Origin: Caballeronia calidae
Lineage (GTDB): Bacteria > Pseudomonadota > Gammaproteobacteria > Burkholderiales > Burkholderiaceae
Direction of reading: 5' to 3'
DNA: 64,000 nucleotides
Assembly: GCF_900044055.2 (NCBI RefSeq)
Contig: NZ_FCOX02000001.1
Location: forward strand, 62,001 to 126,000
Part shown: positions 42,780-53,708 of the stretch, piece by piece
Layout of the letters: every line of letters begins with the position of its first letter
How positions within the stretch are numbered: position 1 is the first letter of the stretch
Translations under genes and position numbers: made by a program
The notes under the pieces: model-generated
What the model was told of the DNA's origin: nothing
Seen by the model: the letters and a program-made list of their open reading frames with translations, nothing else
Databases searched by the model: none

Positions 42780-43493
42780 TCAGACCGGCACGACCGGCTC
42801 TTCGTGCAGCACGCCGTCGCGCAGGCGCATGATACGGTCGCAGCGCGCGGCGAGATCGGGATCGTGCGTGACGATCACGAAGCTCGTTTCGAGCGTCTGC
42901 GACAACTCCAGCATCAGGTTGAAGACGGTATCGGCCGTGCCGCCGTCGAGATTGCCGGTGGGTTCGTCGGCCAGCACGCACGCCGGACGCGTGACGAGCG
43001 CGCGCGCGATCGCCACGCGCTGCCGCTCGCCGCCCGACAGCGCGCCCGGCCGATGCTTCGCGCGATGCCCGATGCCCACGCGTTCGAGCATCTGCTGTGC
43101 CTCCTTGCGCGCGTCGTCTTCCGACATGCGGCGGATGCGCAGCGGCATCGCCACGTTATCGAGCGCCGTGAATTCCGGCAGCAGATGATGGAACTGATAC
43201 ACGAAGCCGAGCGCGCGGTTGCGCAGCTCGTTGCGCTCCTTCTCCTTCAGCTCGGTGAACGGCTTGCCGAGCAGCGAGACCTTGCCGGCGCTCGGCTCGT
43301 CGAGGCCGCCGAGCACGTGCAGAAGCGTGCTCTTGCCCGAACCCGACGCGCCGACGATCGCGAGCTTCTCGCCCTTCATCACTTCGAGTTGCGCGTTGTT
43401 GAGCACCTGCACGTTGAAGCCGCCCTGCACGAAGGTCTTCGAAATCGCGGATGCGTGCAGCACGACATTGTTGGCGGGAATCAGATCACTCAT
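42780..43493 (-). CDS. lolD: Lipoprotein-releasing ABC transporter ATP-binding protein LolD
   Basis: Powers release of outer-membrane lipoproteins from the inner membrane. The ATG at 43493 gives 237 residues with Walker [12 protein letters not shown]-loop region [18 protein letters not shown], signature [15 protein letters not shown], Walker [13 protein letters not shown] and switch VTHD. It overlaps the lolC end by 8 nt. Confidence 0.96.
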   Translation of the reverse strand: MSDLIPANNVVLHASAISKTFVQGGFNVQVLNNAQLEVMKGEKLAIVGASGSGKSTLLHVLGGLDEPSAGKVSLLGKPFTELKEKERNELRNRALGFVYQFHHLLPEFTALDNVAMPLRIRRMSEDDARKEAQQMLERVGIGHRAKHRPGALSGGERQRVAIARALVTRPACVLADEPTGNLDGGTADTVFNLMLELSQTLETSFVIVTHDPDLAARCDRIMRLRDGVLHEEPVVPV

Positions 43494-44739
43494 AGCGCAG
43501 CGCCTCCGCCGGACGAACCTTCGCGCCGCGCCAGCTCGGATAGAGCGTCGCGAGCGACGACAACAGGAATGCGATGACGCCGATCTTCGCGACATCGCCC
43601 GGCACGAGCTCGGACGGCAGCTCGCTGATGAAGTACACCGAAGACGGCAGGAACTGCACGTTGAAGAGATGCTCGATCATCGGCACGAGCCACGGAATGC
43701 TCCACGCGATGAGACAGCCGAGCGTGACGCCGAGCGCCGTGCCGATGAAGCCGATCGTCACGCCCTGCACGACGAAGATTTTCATGATCGAGCCGGGTTG
43801 CGCGCCGAGCGTGCGCAGGATGGCGATATCGGCCTGCTTGTCGGTGACCGTCATCACGAGCGACGACACCAGATTGAACGCCGCCACCGCGATGATCAGC
43901 GTGAGGATGATGAACATCATGCGCTTTTCGATCTGCACGGCGGAGAACCAGGTCTTGTTCTGCTGCGTCCAGTCGCGGATGTAGAGATCGCCCGAGAGCG
44001 TGCGCGCGAGCTGGCGCGCGACTTCGGGCGCGCGCTGCATGTCCTTCAGGCGCAGGCGCACGCCGGTCGGCGCGGGCAGGCGGAAGAGCGCTTCGGCATC
44101 GCGGATCGAGATGAGCGCGAGCGTCGAGTCGTACTCGTAGTGTCCCGACTCGAAGATGCCGACCACCGTGAACTGCTTGAGGCGCGGCATCATCCCGGCC
44201 GGCGTGATGGTGCCTTCGGGCGCGACGAGCGTGATCTTGTCGCCGTCCATCACGCCGAGATTGGCCGCGAGATCCTTGCCGAGCACGATGCCGAATTCGC
44301 CCGGCCTGAGGTCCGTGAGCTTGCCCGCGCGCATTTCCTTGCCGATGTCCGATACCTCCGGCTCGAGCGTCGGTTCCACGCCGCGCAGCGCGACGCCGCT
44401 CACCGCGCCCTGGCGCGTGAGCAATGCCTGCGCTTCGACATACGGTGCCGCGCCGGTCACTTCCGGATTGCGGCGCGCTTCCTGCGCGGTCAGTTGCCAG
44501 TTGGGCATGGAGCCGGTCGGCGAGAAAATTTCGACGTGCGCGAGCACCGAGAGCATGCGGTCGCGCACTTCCTTCTGGAAGCCGTTCATGACCGACAGCA
44601 CGACGATCAGCGCGGCGACGCCGAGCGCGATGCCCGCCATCGACACGAGCGCGATGAAGGAGATGAAGCCGTTGCCTGTCGTGCGTTTGCTGGCGCGTGT
44701 GTAACGCCAGCCTATCTGCCATTCGTACGGAAGTTTCAA
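43486..44739 (-). CDS. lolC: Lipoprotein-releasing ABC transporter permease LolC/E
   Basis: Integral membrane partner of LolD. The TTG start at 44739, 7 nt after AAAGGA, gives 417 residues beginning [16 protein letters not shown], as in other LolC/E proteins. One helix near the N-terminus ([29 protein letters not shown]), a large periplasmic domain and three C-terminal helices are visible. Only one permease gene is present here, consistent with a combined LolF-like subunit or a second gene elsewhere. Confidence 0.94.
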   Translation of the reverse strand: MKLPYEWQIGWRYTRASKRTTGNGFISFIALVSMAGIALGVAALIVVLSVMNGFQKEVRDRMLSVLAHVEIFSPTGSMPNWQLTAQEARRNPEVTGAAPYVEAQALLTRQGAVSGVALRGVEPTLEPEVSDIGKEMRAGKLTDLRPGEFGIVLGKDLAANLGVMDGDKITLVAPEGTITPAGMMPRLKQFTVVGIFESGHYEYDSTLALISIRDAEALFRLPAPTGVRLRLKDMQRAPEVARQLARTLSGDLYIRDWTQQNKTWFSAVQIEKRMMFIILTLIIAVAAFNLVSSLVMTVTDKQADIAILRTLGAQPGSIMKIFVVQGVTIGFIGTALGVTLGCLIAWSIPWLVPMIEHLFNVQFLPSSVYFISELPSELVPGDVAKIGVIAFLLSSLATLYPSWRGAKVRPAEALRYE

Positions 44740-44983
44740 GCGATTCCTTTCTGCTGCTGGTTCAGCGTTGATGTGCCCCGGTGGCGCGGCGGTTGTCGCT
44801 TTGCCCGATGTCGCCGGCATTGCGTGAATGCACCGCGGCGCGGCGCCGATGCATGGCGACGGCGGCGTAGCGGGCCGACGTCCCACGCCCGAGCGTGAAA
44901 TTTGCGAAAGTTTGCCATATATGGCGGGAGCGAGACGTTACGCGACGCCGAAACGCGTGCCTTGCGGACGGCCTCCGATCGTC

Positions 44984-46837
44984 TCAGCGCAGGCTCACGC
45001 GGCACCACTGGTAGACGGAAACGCCCGCCCCGATGCCGGAGCGATAGCGCTCGCACGACGCCGTATCGAGCACGAAGCCATTGCGCTCGAACGCGGGCGC
45101 TGCTCGCTCGGCCAGAAAGCGGTTTTCGGCATCGACGTCGCGCACGTCGTCGGCGCGCAGATCGAGGCGGCAGCGTTTGGAACCGGCGGCTTCGTCGTGA
45201 TAGCTCGCGCGCAGGCGCAGATGATCCACGGCCCAGCGCAGCGCGCCGCAGCCCCGCGCGCCCGACGTTACACCGAGCCGGTCGAGAAACGCATTCGTGC
45301 GCGCGACGGTCTCGATTCGCCCGTTGTAGCTTCCGTCGATGAGCGCGAATGCGGGGCCGCCGCGCGAGCGCACCGTCTCGCGCACGCGTTCCTCGAAGGC
45401 CGGACCGCGCGGAAAACTGCTGTCGATCTGCGTGAACGCGACTTCGACGGGAAAGCGCGTCGCGAGCCAGGACCACGCGGTGCTCGAACTGTAGATGATG
45501 GCCGTCGTGCGCGCGGGCTCGGACAACACCGGAAGCTCCGCGTGATAGAGCGGGTCCGCCCAGCCCTCATGGCCCCAGTTGCGCACGCCGCCGCCGACCG
45601 TCACCGCGACCGCACCGCCGATGAGCCAGAACGCCGCGCGCCGCGCCAGCCGATACTCGAAGAGCCGCTGGAGCAGCACGAACATGACGATCGGCGTGAG
45701 CACTTCGACGGCGACGATGTATCGGTAGATGCTGAAGCCTTTCATCCACGCGAGATAGCCGAGCGCGACATAGACGACGACGAAACGCGCCCGCGTGTCG
45801 AGGGGCGCCATACCGCGCCCGCGGAACTTCGCGACGACGCGCGCCGCGACCCAGATCCAGAACAGCGCATAAAGGATCGGCCACACGATCTGCCGCACCG
45901 GCACTTCGCCGACACGCTTCGGGTCGGCGGCGAACACGAATGGCCACAGCGCGGTTTCGACCACGTTGCGCGGCAGCCAGCGCACGTCGCCGGCGATCGG
46001 CACGGTCAGCGGATCGGGGAACCACTTCGCGAAGAGCGGGAAGAACGGGTTGCCGTACAACTGCCACATGTGGAACAGCCAATAGCCGCCCGTCACGGCG
46101 AATCCGGCCAGCGCGCCGATGCCGAAGACAAAGGCGAGCCGCACGCGCGCGGCAAGCGATGCGGGATACCACATGAGGGCCGCGCACAGCGCCACGGCGA
46201 AGATTGCATTGGTGAGCTTGAAACCGACGCCGAGCCCGCACAGGACGCCGCTGCCTGCAACGACGAGCCAGCTTCGCACGCGCACCGATGACAGCGTCTC
46301 CCAGTTCGCAAGCAGCACGAGCAGGCTCGCGAGACTGAAGAGCGCGGTCGTATCGTCGCCCATCGAGTTGCCGAGGCCGGTCAGGAAGCTGCCGCTCAGG
46401 CAGCCCGCGAGCGCGAGCAGCAGCGGCACGCGATTCGCGTCCTCCGCCGTTCGATTTGGCACCGCATGCCGCGCCACGTGGAACAGGAGCACGAACACGA
46501 GGCCATGCAGCGCGCCCATCGCGAAGCCGACGACGCGCGAAGGCAGATGCGTATTCAGCCAGTACAGCCCGACGTCGAGCATCGGATTGAAGTACGACTG
46601 CATGCCCGCGGGCGCGAAGTCGATCGACAGCTTGCCGTTGAGCCACGCGAACGGGTTGTACAGGTGATAGTTGTAGAGATCCCAGTTTGCGTCCGCGCCG
46701 AGCCACAGGGAATACAGGCCGAAGAACACCGGCACGAGAGCGAGTGCCAGGGCACGCGTGCGCGATGAGTTCAGATCGGCGGACTTCAGTCTCGCCATCC
46801 ATGACGACCGCGACGCGGGTATATCGGATGTCCGCAT
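44984..46837 (-). CDS. Polytopic membrane protein of unknown function (GT-C-like)
   Basis: The 617-residue protein has about 10-12 hydrophobic helices between residues about 30 and 440, then a soluble C-terminal domain of about 170 residues. The early WLGADANWDLYNYHLYNPFA, with acidic residues after the first helix, recalls GT-C glycosyltransferases such as mannosyl or dolichol-type enzymes, but I cannot name the substrate. Start is uncertain: ATG 46837, ATG 46798 or TTG 46855. It is divergent from the RpfE-type gene and 244 bp from lolC. Confidence 0.8.
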   Translation of the reverse strand: MRTSDIPASRSSWMARLKSADLNSSRTRALALALVPVFFGLYSLWLGADANWDLYNYHLYNPFAWLNGKLSIDFAPAGMQSYFNPMLDVGLYWLNTHLPSRVVGFAMGALHGLVFVLLFHVARHAVPNRTAEDANRVPLLLALAGCLSGSFLTGLGNSMGDDTTALFSLASLLVLLANWETLSSVRVRSWLVVAGSGVLCGLGVGFKLTNAIFAVALCAALMWYPASLAARVRLAFVFGIGALAGFAVTGGYWLFHMWQLYGNPFFPLFAKWFPDPLTVPIAGDVRWLPRNVVETALWPFVFAADPKRVGEVPVRQIVWPILYALFWIWVAARVVAKFRGRGMAPLDTRARFVVVYVALGYLAWMKGFSIYRYIVAVEVLTPIVMFVLLQRLFEYRLARRAAFWLIGGAVAVTVGGGVRNWGHEGWADPLYHAELPVLSEPARTTAIIYSSSTAWSWLATRFPVEVAFTQIDSSFPRGPAFEERVRETVRSRGGPAFALIDGSYNGRIETVARTNAFLDRLGVTSGARGCGALRWAVDHLRLRASYHDEAAGSKRCRLDLRADDVRDVDAENRFLAERAAPAFERNGFVLDTASCERYRSGIGAGVSVYQWCRVSLR

Positions 46838-46982
46838 CGGAACGAATGCTTTCAATTTTGAGGAGGCGCCATTCTACGTGGCCGCACGCGCCTGGCTCAA
46901 AATTTCGACCCGCGACGGCAAGGCAGACACGTCCGCGCCGTCACCGCATGGCCGCGCATCGGTCGATGCGCTTTGGCCTACA

Positions 46983-48077
46983 ATGCCGACCATCATGCAC
47001 GTTCACCACCTCCATCTCCTGTTGCCGTTCGCCCTGCCTTCGGCCGCGGACGCCGCCACCGCCCTGCACGGACTGGAGAGCGCGGCGCTCGACAAGCTGC
47101 TCGCCCGCGCGACGCTCGCGGAGCGCGTCGTCGGCGAGGATTTTCAGCGCACGCTGCCGCACGAACGCTGGATCGCGCGAAGCTTCGGCGCGGTCACGCC
47201 CGCCGATCAACGCTACGCCGACGACGCTCCGCTCGCACCCTTCATGCTGCTCGCCGATGGCGGCACACCCGGCGATGCGCTCTGGGCCTGCATCGAGCCG
47301 GTTCATGTCCGGATCGCGCACGATCATCTGGTGCTGATCGATCCCGACACGCTCGGCGTGCACACGGAAGAAGCGCGCGCGCTCTTCGGAACCGCGCGGC
47401 CCGTGATCGAAGATCTGGGCGTCGCACTGCAGGCGCCGACGCCGCTGCGCTGGTATGTGTCGGGCGAAGCGCTCGGCGCGCTCGCGGGCGCATCGCCGTT
47501 GCGCGCGACGGGACGCAACATCGAAATCTGGCTGCCGCACGAAGCCCGCACCGGCGAGCGTTCGCGCGCGTGGATGAAGCTGCAGAACGAAGTGCAGATG
47601 GCATGGTTCGAGCATCCGCTGAACCTCGCGCGCGAATCGCGCGGGCTGCCCGCGATCAACTCTATCTGGCTGCACGGGCAAGGCAAGCTGCGGCCCGTGA
47701 AAAGCCCGTTCGTACGCGTGATGTCCGACGCCGCCGCCACGCGCGGCCTCGCGCTCGCGGCGGGCGTTGCGCCGTCGATGTCGCCGGAGTCGTTCGCCTC
47801 GCTCGCGAAAGACGACGCGCAAGGCACGACGCTCGTCGAGCTGAATCCGTTCTCCGCGCCGTTCATCGAGCAGGACTGGATGCGCTGGAACGCATCGCTG
47901 CAGGAGCTCGAAGGCGCATGGTTCGCCCCCGCGCTGCAAGCGCTCACCGATGGCTCGCTCGGCCGCCTGAGCCTCACGCTCTGCGGCGATACCGGCTCGG
48001 TCACGCTGTCCGTCACGCGCGCCGATTTGCGCAAATTCTGGCGGCGCCGGCCGATCGCGTCGCTTTTCATCGAATAA
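46983..48077 (+). CDS. RpfE-type protein (phosphoglycerate-mutase-like annotation)
   Basis: The 364-residue protein (ATG 46983; second ATG at 46995) resembles a betaproteobacterial family annotated as regulatory protein RpfE or phosphoglycerate mutase. I see LLPFALPS near the start and VMSDAAATRGLALAAG and LNPFSAPFIEQDW later, but no recognised mutase active site. No signal peptide or membrane segment. recJ follows after 13 bp, so the two are probably co-transcribed. Confidence 0.7.
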   Translation: MPTIMHVHHLHLLLPFALPSAADAATALHGLESAALDKLLARATLAERVVGEDFQRTLPHERWIARSFGAVTPADQRYADDAPLAPFMLLADGGTPGDALWACIEPVHVRIAHDHLVLIDPDTLGVHTEEARALFGTARPVIEDLGVALQAPTPLRWYVSGEALGALAGASPLRATGRNIEIWLPHEARTGERSRAWMKLQNEVQMAWFEHPLNLARESRGLPAINSIWLHGQGKLRPVKSPFVRVMSDAAATRGLALAAGVAPSMSPESFASLAKDDAQGTTLVELNPFSAPFIEQDWMRWNASLQELEGAWFAPALQALTDGSLGRLSLTLCGDTGSVTLSVTRADLRKFWRRRPIASLFIE

Positions 48078-48090
48078 GGCACACCCTGCA

Positions 48091-49794
48091 ATGACGCGAA
48101 TCGTTACGCGCGCCTCCTCTCCCGCCGACACCGAAGCGCTGATGCGTCACGGCCTGCATCCCGTCATCGCGCGTCTTTACGCGTCGCGCGGCGTGAGTTC
48201 GCCCGATGAAGTCGAAACCGAGTTCAAGCGCCTGCACGCGCCCGCCGGCCTCAAAGGCTGCGACGATGCCGCCGTCGTGCTCGCCGATGCGCTCGCGGCG
48301 GGCAAGCGCATGCTCGTCGTCGCGGACTACGACTGCGACGGCGCCACCGCGTGCGCCGTGGCCGTGCGCGGGCTGCGCATGTTCGGCGCGACGATCGACT
48401 ATCTCGTGCCGAACCGCTTCGAATACGGCTATGGCCTGACGCCGGAGATCGTCGAGCTGGCCGCGCGCTCGAAGTCCGGCCTGCCCGATCTGCTCATCAC
48501 GGTCGATAACGGCATCGCCAGCGTGGATGGCGTCGCGGCGGCGAATGCGCTCGGCGTCGACGTGCTCGTCACCGATCATCACCTGCCGGGCGACGAGCTG
48601 CCCGCCGCGCGCGCGATCGTCAATCCGAATCAGCCGGGTTGCGAGTTTCCGAGCAAGTGCATCGCGGGCGTGGGCGTGATGTTCTACGTGCTGCTCGCGT
48701 TGCGCGCCGAGTTGCGCCGTCGCGGTGCGTATGACGATGCGCGTCCCGAGCCGCGTCTCGACGGCCTGCTCGATCTCGTCGCGCTCGGCACCGTCGCCGA
48801 TGTGGTGAAGCTCGACTGCAACAACCGCATTCTCGTCGCGCAGGGTTTGAAGCGGATTCGCGCGGGGCGCATGCAGCCGGGCATCGCCGCCCTCTTCCGT
48901 ACCGCCGGCCGCGATGCGCGCACCGCGTCCGGCTTCGACCTCGGCTTCGCGCTCGGCCCGCGCCTGAACGCGGCGGGACGGCTGTCGGACATGTCGCTCG
49001 GCATCGAGTGTCTGACCACCGACGATGTCGGCCGCGCGTGGGAACTCGCGCAGCAGCTCGATTCGATGAACCGCGAACGCCGCGAGATCGAAGCGGGCAT
49101 GCAGCAGCAGGCGCTCGCCGAATTGCAGACTTTCGATTGCGGCGAACGTGCGACGCTCACGCTCTTCGATCCGAGCTGGCACCAGGGCGTGATCGGCATC
49201 GTCGCGGGGCGGCTGAAGGAGCGGTTTCACCGGCCGTCGTTCACATTCGCGCACGCCGACGACAGCGGCACGCTCTGCAAGGGCTCGGGCCGCTCGATTC
49301 CCGGCTTCCATCTGCGCGACGCGGTCGATCTCATCAGCAAGCGCGAACCCGGCCTCATCCACAAGTTCGGCGGCCACGCGATGGCCGCGGGCCTGACGAT
49401 CGCCACCGCCGATATCCCGCGCTTTACGGAAGCGTTCGAAGCGATCGGCCGCGAATGGCTGACGGCCGAGGCGCTGTCGCGCACGATCGAAACCGACGGC
49501 GAGCTCGAAGACGCCTACTTCACGCCGCAATTCGTCGAGATGCTGGACGCCGCCGTGTGGGGCCAGGGCTTTCCGGCGCCGACCTTCTCCGGCGAGTTCG
49601 AAATTGCTTCGCAGGCGCTCGTCAAGGACAAGCATCTGAAGCTGTCGCTGTTGCGCGGGCGCCAGCGCTTCAACGCGATCTGGTTCAACCACGTCGATCC
49701 GCTGCCGCCGCGCGCGACCGTCGCGTACCGGCTCGTCAGCGATTCCTGGAACGGCGTCGCGCGGGTGCAACTGATCGTCGAGCACGCGGGCTGA
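48091..49794 (+). CDS. recJ: Single-stranded-DNA-specific exonuclease RecJ
   Basis: 5'-3' single-strand exonuclease in recombination, mismatch and base-excision repair. The 567-residue protein has the DHH-family motifs [41 protein letters not shown] and, in the DHHA1 domain, [20 protein letters not shown] and [14 protein letters not shown], then the OB-fold. prfB lies 84 bp downstream; recJ next to prfB is common in proteobacteria. Confidence 0.97.
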   Translation: MTRIVTRASSPADTEALMRHGLHPVIARLYASRGVSSPDEVETEFKRLHAPAGLKGCDDAAVVLADALAAGKRMLVVADYDCDGATACAVAVRGLRMFGATIDYLVPNRFEYGYGLTPEIVELAARSKSGLPDLLITVDNGIASVDGVAAANALGVDVLVTDHHLPGDELPAARAIVNPNQPGCEFPSKCIAGVGVMFYVLLALRAELRRRGAYDDARPEPRLDGLLDLVALGTVADVVKLDCNNRILVAQGLKRIRAGRMQPGIAALFRTAGRDARTASGFDLGFALGPRLNAAGRLSDMSLGIECLTTDDVGRAWELAQQLDSMNRERREIEAGMQQQALAELQTFDCGERATLTLFDPSWHQGVIGIVAGRLKERFHRPSFTFAHADDSGTLCKGSGRSIPGFHLRDAVDLISKREPGLIHKFGGHAMAAGLTIATADIPRFTEAFEAIGREWLTAEALSRTIETDGELEDAYFTPQFVEMLDAAVWGQGFPAPTFSGEFEIASQALVKDKHLKLSLLRGRQRFNAIWFNHVDPLPPRATVAYRLVSDSWNGVARVQLIVEHAG

Positions 49795-49878
49795 ACGCGT
49801 CTCCCGCGCACCGGCAAAGGCGGGGAAACCCGGTCGATCGGCTATAATTTCATCTTTTTACGAAGCCGAAGATCGACA

Positions 49879-50983
49879 ATGGAAGCGGAACGTCTCAACG
49901 CGATCGAAAGCCTTCTGGCCGACCTGCGCCGCCGCGCGGGCGAGCTACGGGGGTATCTTTGACTACGACGCCAAGTCCGCGCGTCTAGCCGAAGTCAACA
50001 AGGAACTCGAAGATCCGAACGTCTGGAACGACTCGAAGAACGCCCAGGCGCTCGGTCGTGAAAAGAAGCTGCTCGACGGCGTGGTGTCCACGCTGACCGC
50101 CCTCGACAACGATCTGCGCGACGCGAACGAACTGTTCGACATGGCGCGCGACGAAAACGACGAGGACACGCTCGTCGCGTCCGAAGCCGACGCCGATGCG
50201 TTGAAGGCGCGCGTCGAGGACATGGAATTCCGCCGGATGTTCGCGAACCCGGCCGACCCGAACAACTGCTTCATCGACATTCAGGCGGGCGCGGGCGGCA
50301 CCGAAGCGTGCGACTGGGCGTCGATGCTGCTGCGTCAATACCTGCGCTACTGCGAACGCAAGGGCTTCAAGACCGAAGTCCTCGAAGAGTCCGAAGGCGA
50401 CGTCGCGGGCATCAAGAGCGCGACCATCAAGGTGGAAGGCGAATACGCGTACGGCTATCTGCGCACCGAAACCGGCATTCACCGGCTCGTGCGCAAGTCG
50501 CCGTTCGATTCGTCGGGCGGGCGGCATACGTCGTTCTCGTCGGTGTTCGTGTATCCGGAAATCGACGATTCGATCGAAATCGAGATCAATCCCGCCGATA
50601 TCCGCACGGACACGTATCGCGCATCGGGCGCGGGCGGCCAGCACATCAACAAGACGGACTCCGCCGTGCGTCTCACGCACGCGCCTACCGGCATCGTCGT
50701 GCAGTGCCAGAACGACCGCTCGCAGCACCGCAACCGCGCGGAAGCCATGCAGATGCTCAAGGCGCGTCTCTACGAATTCGAGATGCGCAAGCGCCAGGCC
50801 GAACAGGACAAGCTCGAATCGAGCAAGACCGACGTGGGCTGGGGCCACCAGATCCGTTCCTACGTGCTCGACCAGAGCCGCGTGAAGGATCTGCGCACCA
50901 ACGTGGAAATGAGCAACACGCGCGCCGTGCTCGACGGCGACCTCGACGACTTCATCAGCGCGAGCCTGAAACAGGGCGTTTAA
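49879..50983 (+). CDS. prfB: Peptide chain release factor 2 (programmed +1 frameshift)
   Basis: Releases nascent chains at UGA and UAA. Translation starts at ATG 49879, reaches an in-frame TGA at 49960-49962 after 27 codons, and continues by +1 shift into the frame from 49961 to the stop at 50983, 367 residues in all. The tRNA-like GGQ motif is present in [20 protein letters not shown]. The second part alone looks like a gene lacking its start, which would be misread as truncated. lysS follows. Confidence 0.96.
49949..49963 (+). promoter_or_regulatory. RF2 +1 frameshift site
   Basis: GGGGG (49949-49953), TAT, then CTT-TGA-C: an internal Shine-Dalgarno-like run 3 nt before the slippery CTT and the UGA stop, the arrangement known from E. 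coli prfB. Low RF2 slows UGA termination and favours the shift, giving autoregulation. Confidence 0.93.
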
Positions 50984-50988
50984 CCGCC

Positions 50989-51021
50989 AACGCGGGTATC
51001 GGCTTCGGTATCCGCGTTTTT
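50989..51021 (+). terminator. Terminator or attenuator between prfB and lysS
   Basis: AACGCGG (50989-50995) pairs with CCGCGTT (51012-51018), extended inward by wobble pairs, and is followed by a short T-run to 51021. It may reduce read-through into lysS. Confidence 0.7.
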
Positions 51022-51069
51022 CGTTTCATCCCAACGCGCATCTGCCTGTATCACAAGCCAAGAATCATC

Positions 51070-52596
51070 ATGACCGAACCGACTCAACCGGGCGCCGCTC
51101 CCGAACTGGAAGAGAACCAGATCATCGCCGAGCGCCGCGACAAGCTGCGCGCGCTGCGTGAGCAAGGCGTCGCCTATCCGAACGATTTCCGCCCGACGCA
51201 TCAGGCGTCCACGCTGCAAAGCGAATACGCCGAGACGGATAAAGACGCGCTCGAAGCGAATCCCCTGCCCGTCGCGATCGCCGGCCGGATGATGTTGAAG
51301 CGCGTGATGGGCAAGGCGAGCTTCGCGACGGTTCAGGACGGCAGCGGCCAGATCCAGTTCTTCGTGACGCCCGCCGACGTGGGCGCCGAAACCTACGATG
51401 CGTTCAAGAAGTGGGACCTGGGCGACATCGTCGCCGCGAAGGGCGTGCTGTTCCGCACGAACAAGGGCGAGCTGTCGGTGCGCTGCACGGAATTGCGTCT
51501 TCTGTCGAAGGCGCTGCGTCCGCTGCCGGACAAGTTCCACGGCCTCGCCGATCAGGAAACGCGCTATCGCCAGCGCTACGTCGATCTGATCGTCACGCCG
51601 GAATCGCGCAAGACGTTCATGGCGCGCACGAAGGCCGTCACGTCGATCCGCAATTTCATGGCGAAGTCGGAGTTCATGGAAGTCGAAACGCCGATGCTGC
51701 ATCCGATTCCGGGCGGCGCGGCGGCCAAGCCTTTCACGACGCATCACAACGCGCTCGACATGCAGATGTTCCTGCGCATCGCGCCTGAGCTTTATCTCAA
51801 GCGGCTGATCGTCGGCGGCTTCGAGCGCGTGTTCGAGATCAATCGCAATTTCCGGAACGAAGGCGTGTCGCCGCGCCACAACCCGGAATTCACGATGATG
51901 GAGTTCTACGCCGCGTACACCGATTATCAATGGCTGATGGACTTCACCGAGCAGTTGATCCGCCAGGCCGCGATCGATGCGCTCGGCACCGCGACCATCA
52001 CGTATCAGGGCCGTGAACTGGATCTCGCGAAGCCGTTCCATCGTCTGACGATCAATCAGGCCATTCAAAAGTTCGCGCCGCAGTACACGGACGCGCAGTT
52101 GTCGGACGCCGCGTTCCTGCGCACGGAACTGAAGAAGTTCGGCGTCGACACGACGCAGCCCGCTTTCCTGAACGCGGGCCTCGGTTCGCTGCAGCTCGCG
52201 TTGTTCGAAGAGACAGCGGAATCGCAATTGTGGGAGCCGACATATATCGTCGACTATCCGATCGAAGTGTCGCCGCTCGCGCGGGCGTCGGATTCGGTGC
52301 CGGGCATCACGGAGCGCTTCGAGTTGTTCATCACGGGTCGCGAAATCGCGAACGGCTTCTCGGAGCTGAACGATCCGGAAGATCAGGCCGCGCGTTTCCA
52401 GAAGCAGGTCGATCAGAAAGACGCCGGCGACGAGGAAGCGATGTACTTCGACGCCGACTATATCCGCGCGCTCGAATACGGCATGCCGCCGACGGGCGGT
52501 TGCGGCATCGGCATCGACCGTCTGGTGATGTTGCTCACCGACAGCCCGAGCATCCGCGACGTCATTCTGTTCCCGCATCTGCGCCGCGAAGACTGA
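51070..52596 (+). CDS. lysS: Lysyl-tRNA synthetase (class II)
   Basis: Charges tRNA-Lys. The 508-residue protein has the N-terminal OB-fold ([20 protein letters not shown]) and the class II core: motif 2 [20 protein letters not shown] and motif 3 [20 protein letters not shown]. The ATG is at 51070, after prfB; the pair recJ-prfB-lysS is conserved in enterobacteria. Confidence 0.97.
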   Translation: MTEPTQPGAAPELEENQIIAERRDKLRALREQGVAYPNDFRPTHQASTLQSEYAETDKDALEANPLPVAIAGRMMLKRVMGKASFATVQDGSGQIQFFVTPADVGAETYDAFKKWDLGDIVAAKGVLFRTNKGELSVRCTELRLLSKALRPLPDKFHGLADQETRYRQRYVDLIVTPESRKTFMARTKAVTSIRNFMAKSEFMEVETPMLHPIPGGAAAKPFTTHHNALDMQMFLRIAPELYLKRLIVGGFERVFEINRNFRNEGVSPRHNPEFTMMEFYAAYTDYQWLMDFTEQLIRQAAIDALGTATITYQGRELDLAKPFHRLTINQAIQKFAPQYTDAQLSDAAFLRTELKKFGVDTTQPAFLNAGLGSLQLALFEETAESQLWEPTYIVDYPIEVSPLARASDSVPGITERFELFITGREIANGFSELNDPEDQAARFQKQVDQKDAGDEEAMYFDADYIRALEYGMPPTGGCGIGIDRLVMLLTDSPSIRDVILFPHLRRED

Positions 52597-52621
52597 TTTT
52601 TCGCGTTGTTCGCGTGACGGC

Positions 52622-52652
52622 AAAGCGCGCCCTGCGGGGCGCGCTTTTTTTT
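52622..52652 (+). terminator. Rho-independent terminator of lysS
   Basis: AAAGCGCGCC, a short loop and GGCGCGCTTTTTTTT follow the lysS stop by 25 nt. Confidence 0.9.
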
Positions 52653-52887
52653 CGTCTGAGCGATGTTTGTTGTAACCGCTGGTAAATGTTTCAAGGGTGA
52701 TTGGCGCCCCGTGTCCGGTCGCCGCGTGCTTTGGGCGCTTGGCACCCGACATGCTTCTGTCAGAGCACGCCGTGTCCGCGAAATTGTTACAAGCCGAAAA
52801 AGCTAAAAATCCGTGGTTCCCCGAAAATGGGTTGTGACAGAAGGCATCGGTCGTAGCGGCAGTTCGCCTCGAAACGGAGGTTCAAAA

Positions 52888-53640
52888 ATGGATAACGGAA
52901 CCAGCAAGCTCAGCACATCGCCCTCTTCCGGCGGCGGACAGCCGCAGCAGCGGCGTCTGCATCCACTCATCGCGACGGCTGCGGGCGCGGTCATCGTCGC
53001 GAGCCTCGCGGCCACAGCGGCGATGACGGGACTGTTCCCGAAGGCATCGAGCAATTCAGCCCAGAATCCCCAGACGCAGACGGCCGCGGTCGCGCAGCAG
53101 CCCGTCGTGGATTCTGCCGCGCCGAGTCCGGCGCAGCCGACGGCGGCTCAACAGCAGGCGGCTCAGCAGCAAGCGGCTCAACAGCAGGCGGCTCAGCAAC
53201 AAGCCGCCGCGCAACAAGCGGCCCAGCAGCAGGCACAACAACCTCCGGCGCAACCGCAGCCCGCGCAACCATCGTATGCCCAGCAGCCACCGCAGCATCC
53301 CGCATACTGCTCGACCTGCGGCACAGTCGAGGCGATCTCCGCCGTCAAGCATGAAGGCCACGGCACGGGCATCGGCGCGGTCGGCGGCGCGGTGGCGGGC
53401 GGTGTCGTCGGCAATCAGTTCGGAAGCGGCGGAGGACGTACCGCGATGACCCTGCTCGGCGCACTCGGCGGCGGTCTGGCCGGCAATTCGGTCGAGAAGC
53501 ACATTCGCAGCGAAACCGATTACTCAGTGCGCGTGCGGTTGGAAAGCGGCAAGACGCGCACCTTTACGTACAAGAATCCGCCGCCGTTCCAGCAAGGCCA
53601 GCGCGTGCATATTCAGAACGGCACGCTGGTTTCAGGCTGA
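52888..53640 (+). CDS. Glycine-zipper 2TM-domain protein with Gln/Ala repeats
   Basis: The 250-residue protein starts after a GGAGG site at ATG 52888. It has an N-terminal membrane helix (LIATAAGAVIVASLAATAAM, about residues 27-47), a linker with about five QQQAA-type pentapeptide units (about 88-115), CSTCGTVEAI, and a glycine-zipper pair (GIGAVGGAVAGGVVGNQFG ... LLGALGGGLAGN) as in SlyB/17-kDa antigen-type envelope proteins. Function unknown. No lipobox, so probably anchored by the helix. Confidence 0.85.
   Translation: MDNGTSKLSTSPSSGGGQPQQRRLHPLIATAAGAVIVASLAATAAMTGLFPKASSNSAQNPQTQTAAVAQQPVVDSAAPSPAQPTAAQQQAAQQQAAQQQAAQQQAAAQQAAQQQAQQPPAQPQPAQPSYAQQPPQHPAYCSTCGTVEAISAVKHEGHGTGIGAVGGAVAGGVVGNQFGSGGGRTAMTLLGALGGGLAGNSVEKHIRSETDYSVRVRLESGKTRTFTYKNPPPFQQGQRVHIQNGTLVSG
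53149..53223 (+). repeat. 15-nt tandem repeat encoding QQQAA units
   Basis: Five imperfect 15-nt units, CAACAGCAGGCGGCT-like, lie in frame; the first and third units (53149-53163 and 53179-53193) are identical. Such repeats can change copy number by slippage without shifting the frame. Confidence 0.85.
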
Positions 53641-53658
53641 CCGATCAGTCCGAGAAAG

Positions 53659-53695
53659 CAAAAAGGCGGCGAACCTTACGGTTGCCGCCTTTTTT
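53659..53695. terminator. Bidirectional terminator
   Basis: AAAAAGGCGGC and GCCGCCTTTTTT with a 13-nt loop lie between the convergent glycine-zipper and pssA genes. Confidence 0.9.
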
Positions 53696-53708
53696 ACACG
53701 CGCTCGAT

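Noticed and set aside
49879..49962. Premature stop in prfB as a pseudogene
   Set aside because: The stop sits in the conserved RF2 frameshift site with an upstream GGGGG, so it is regulatory.
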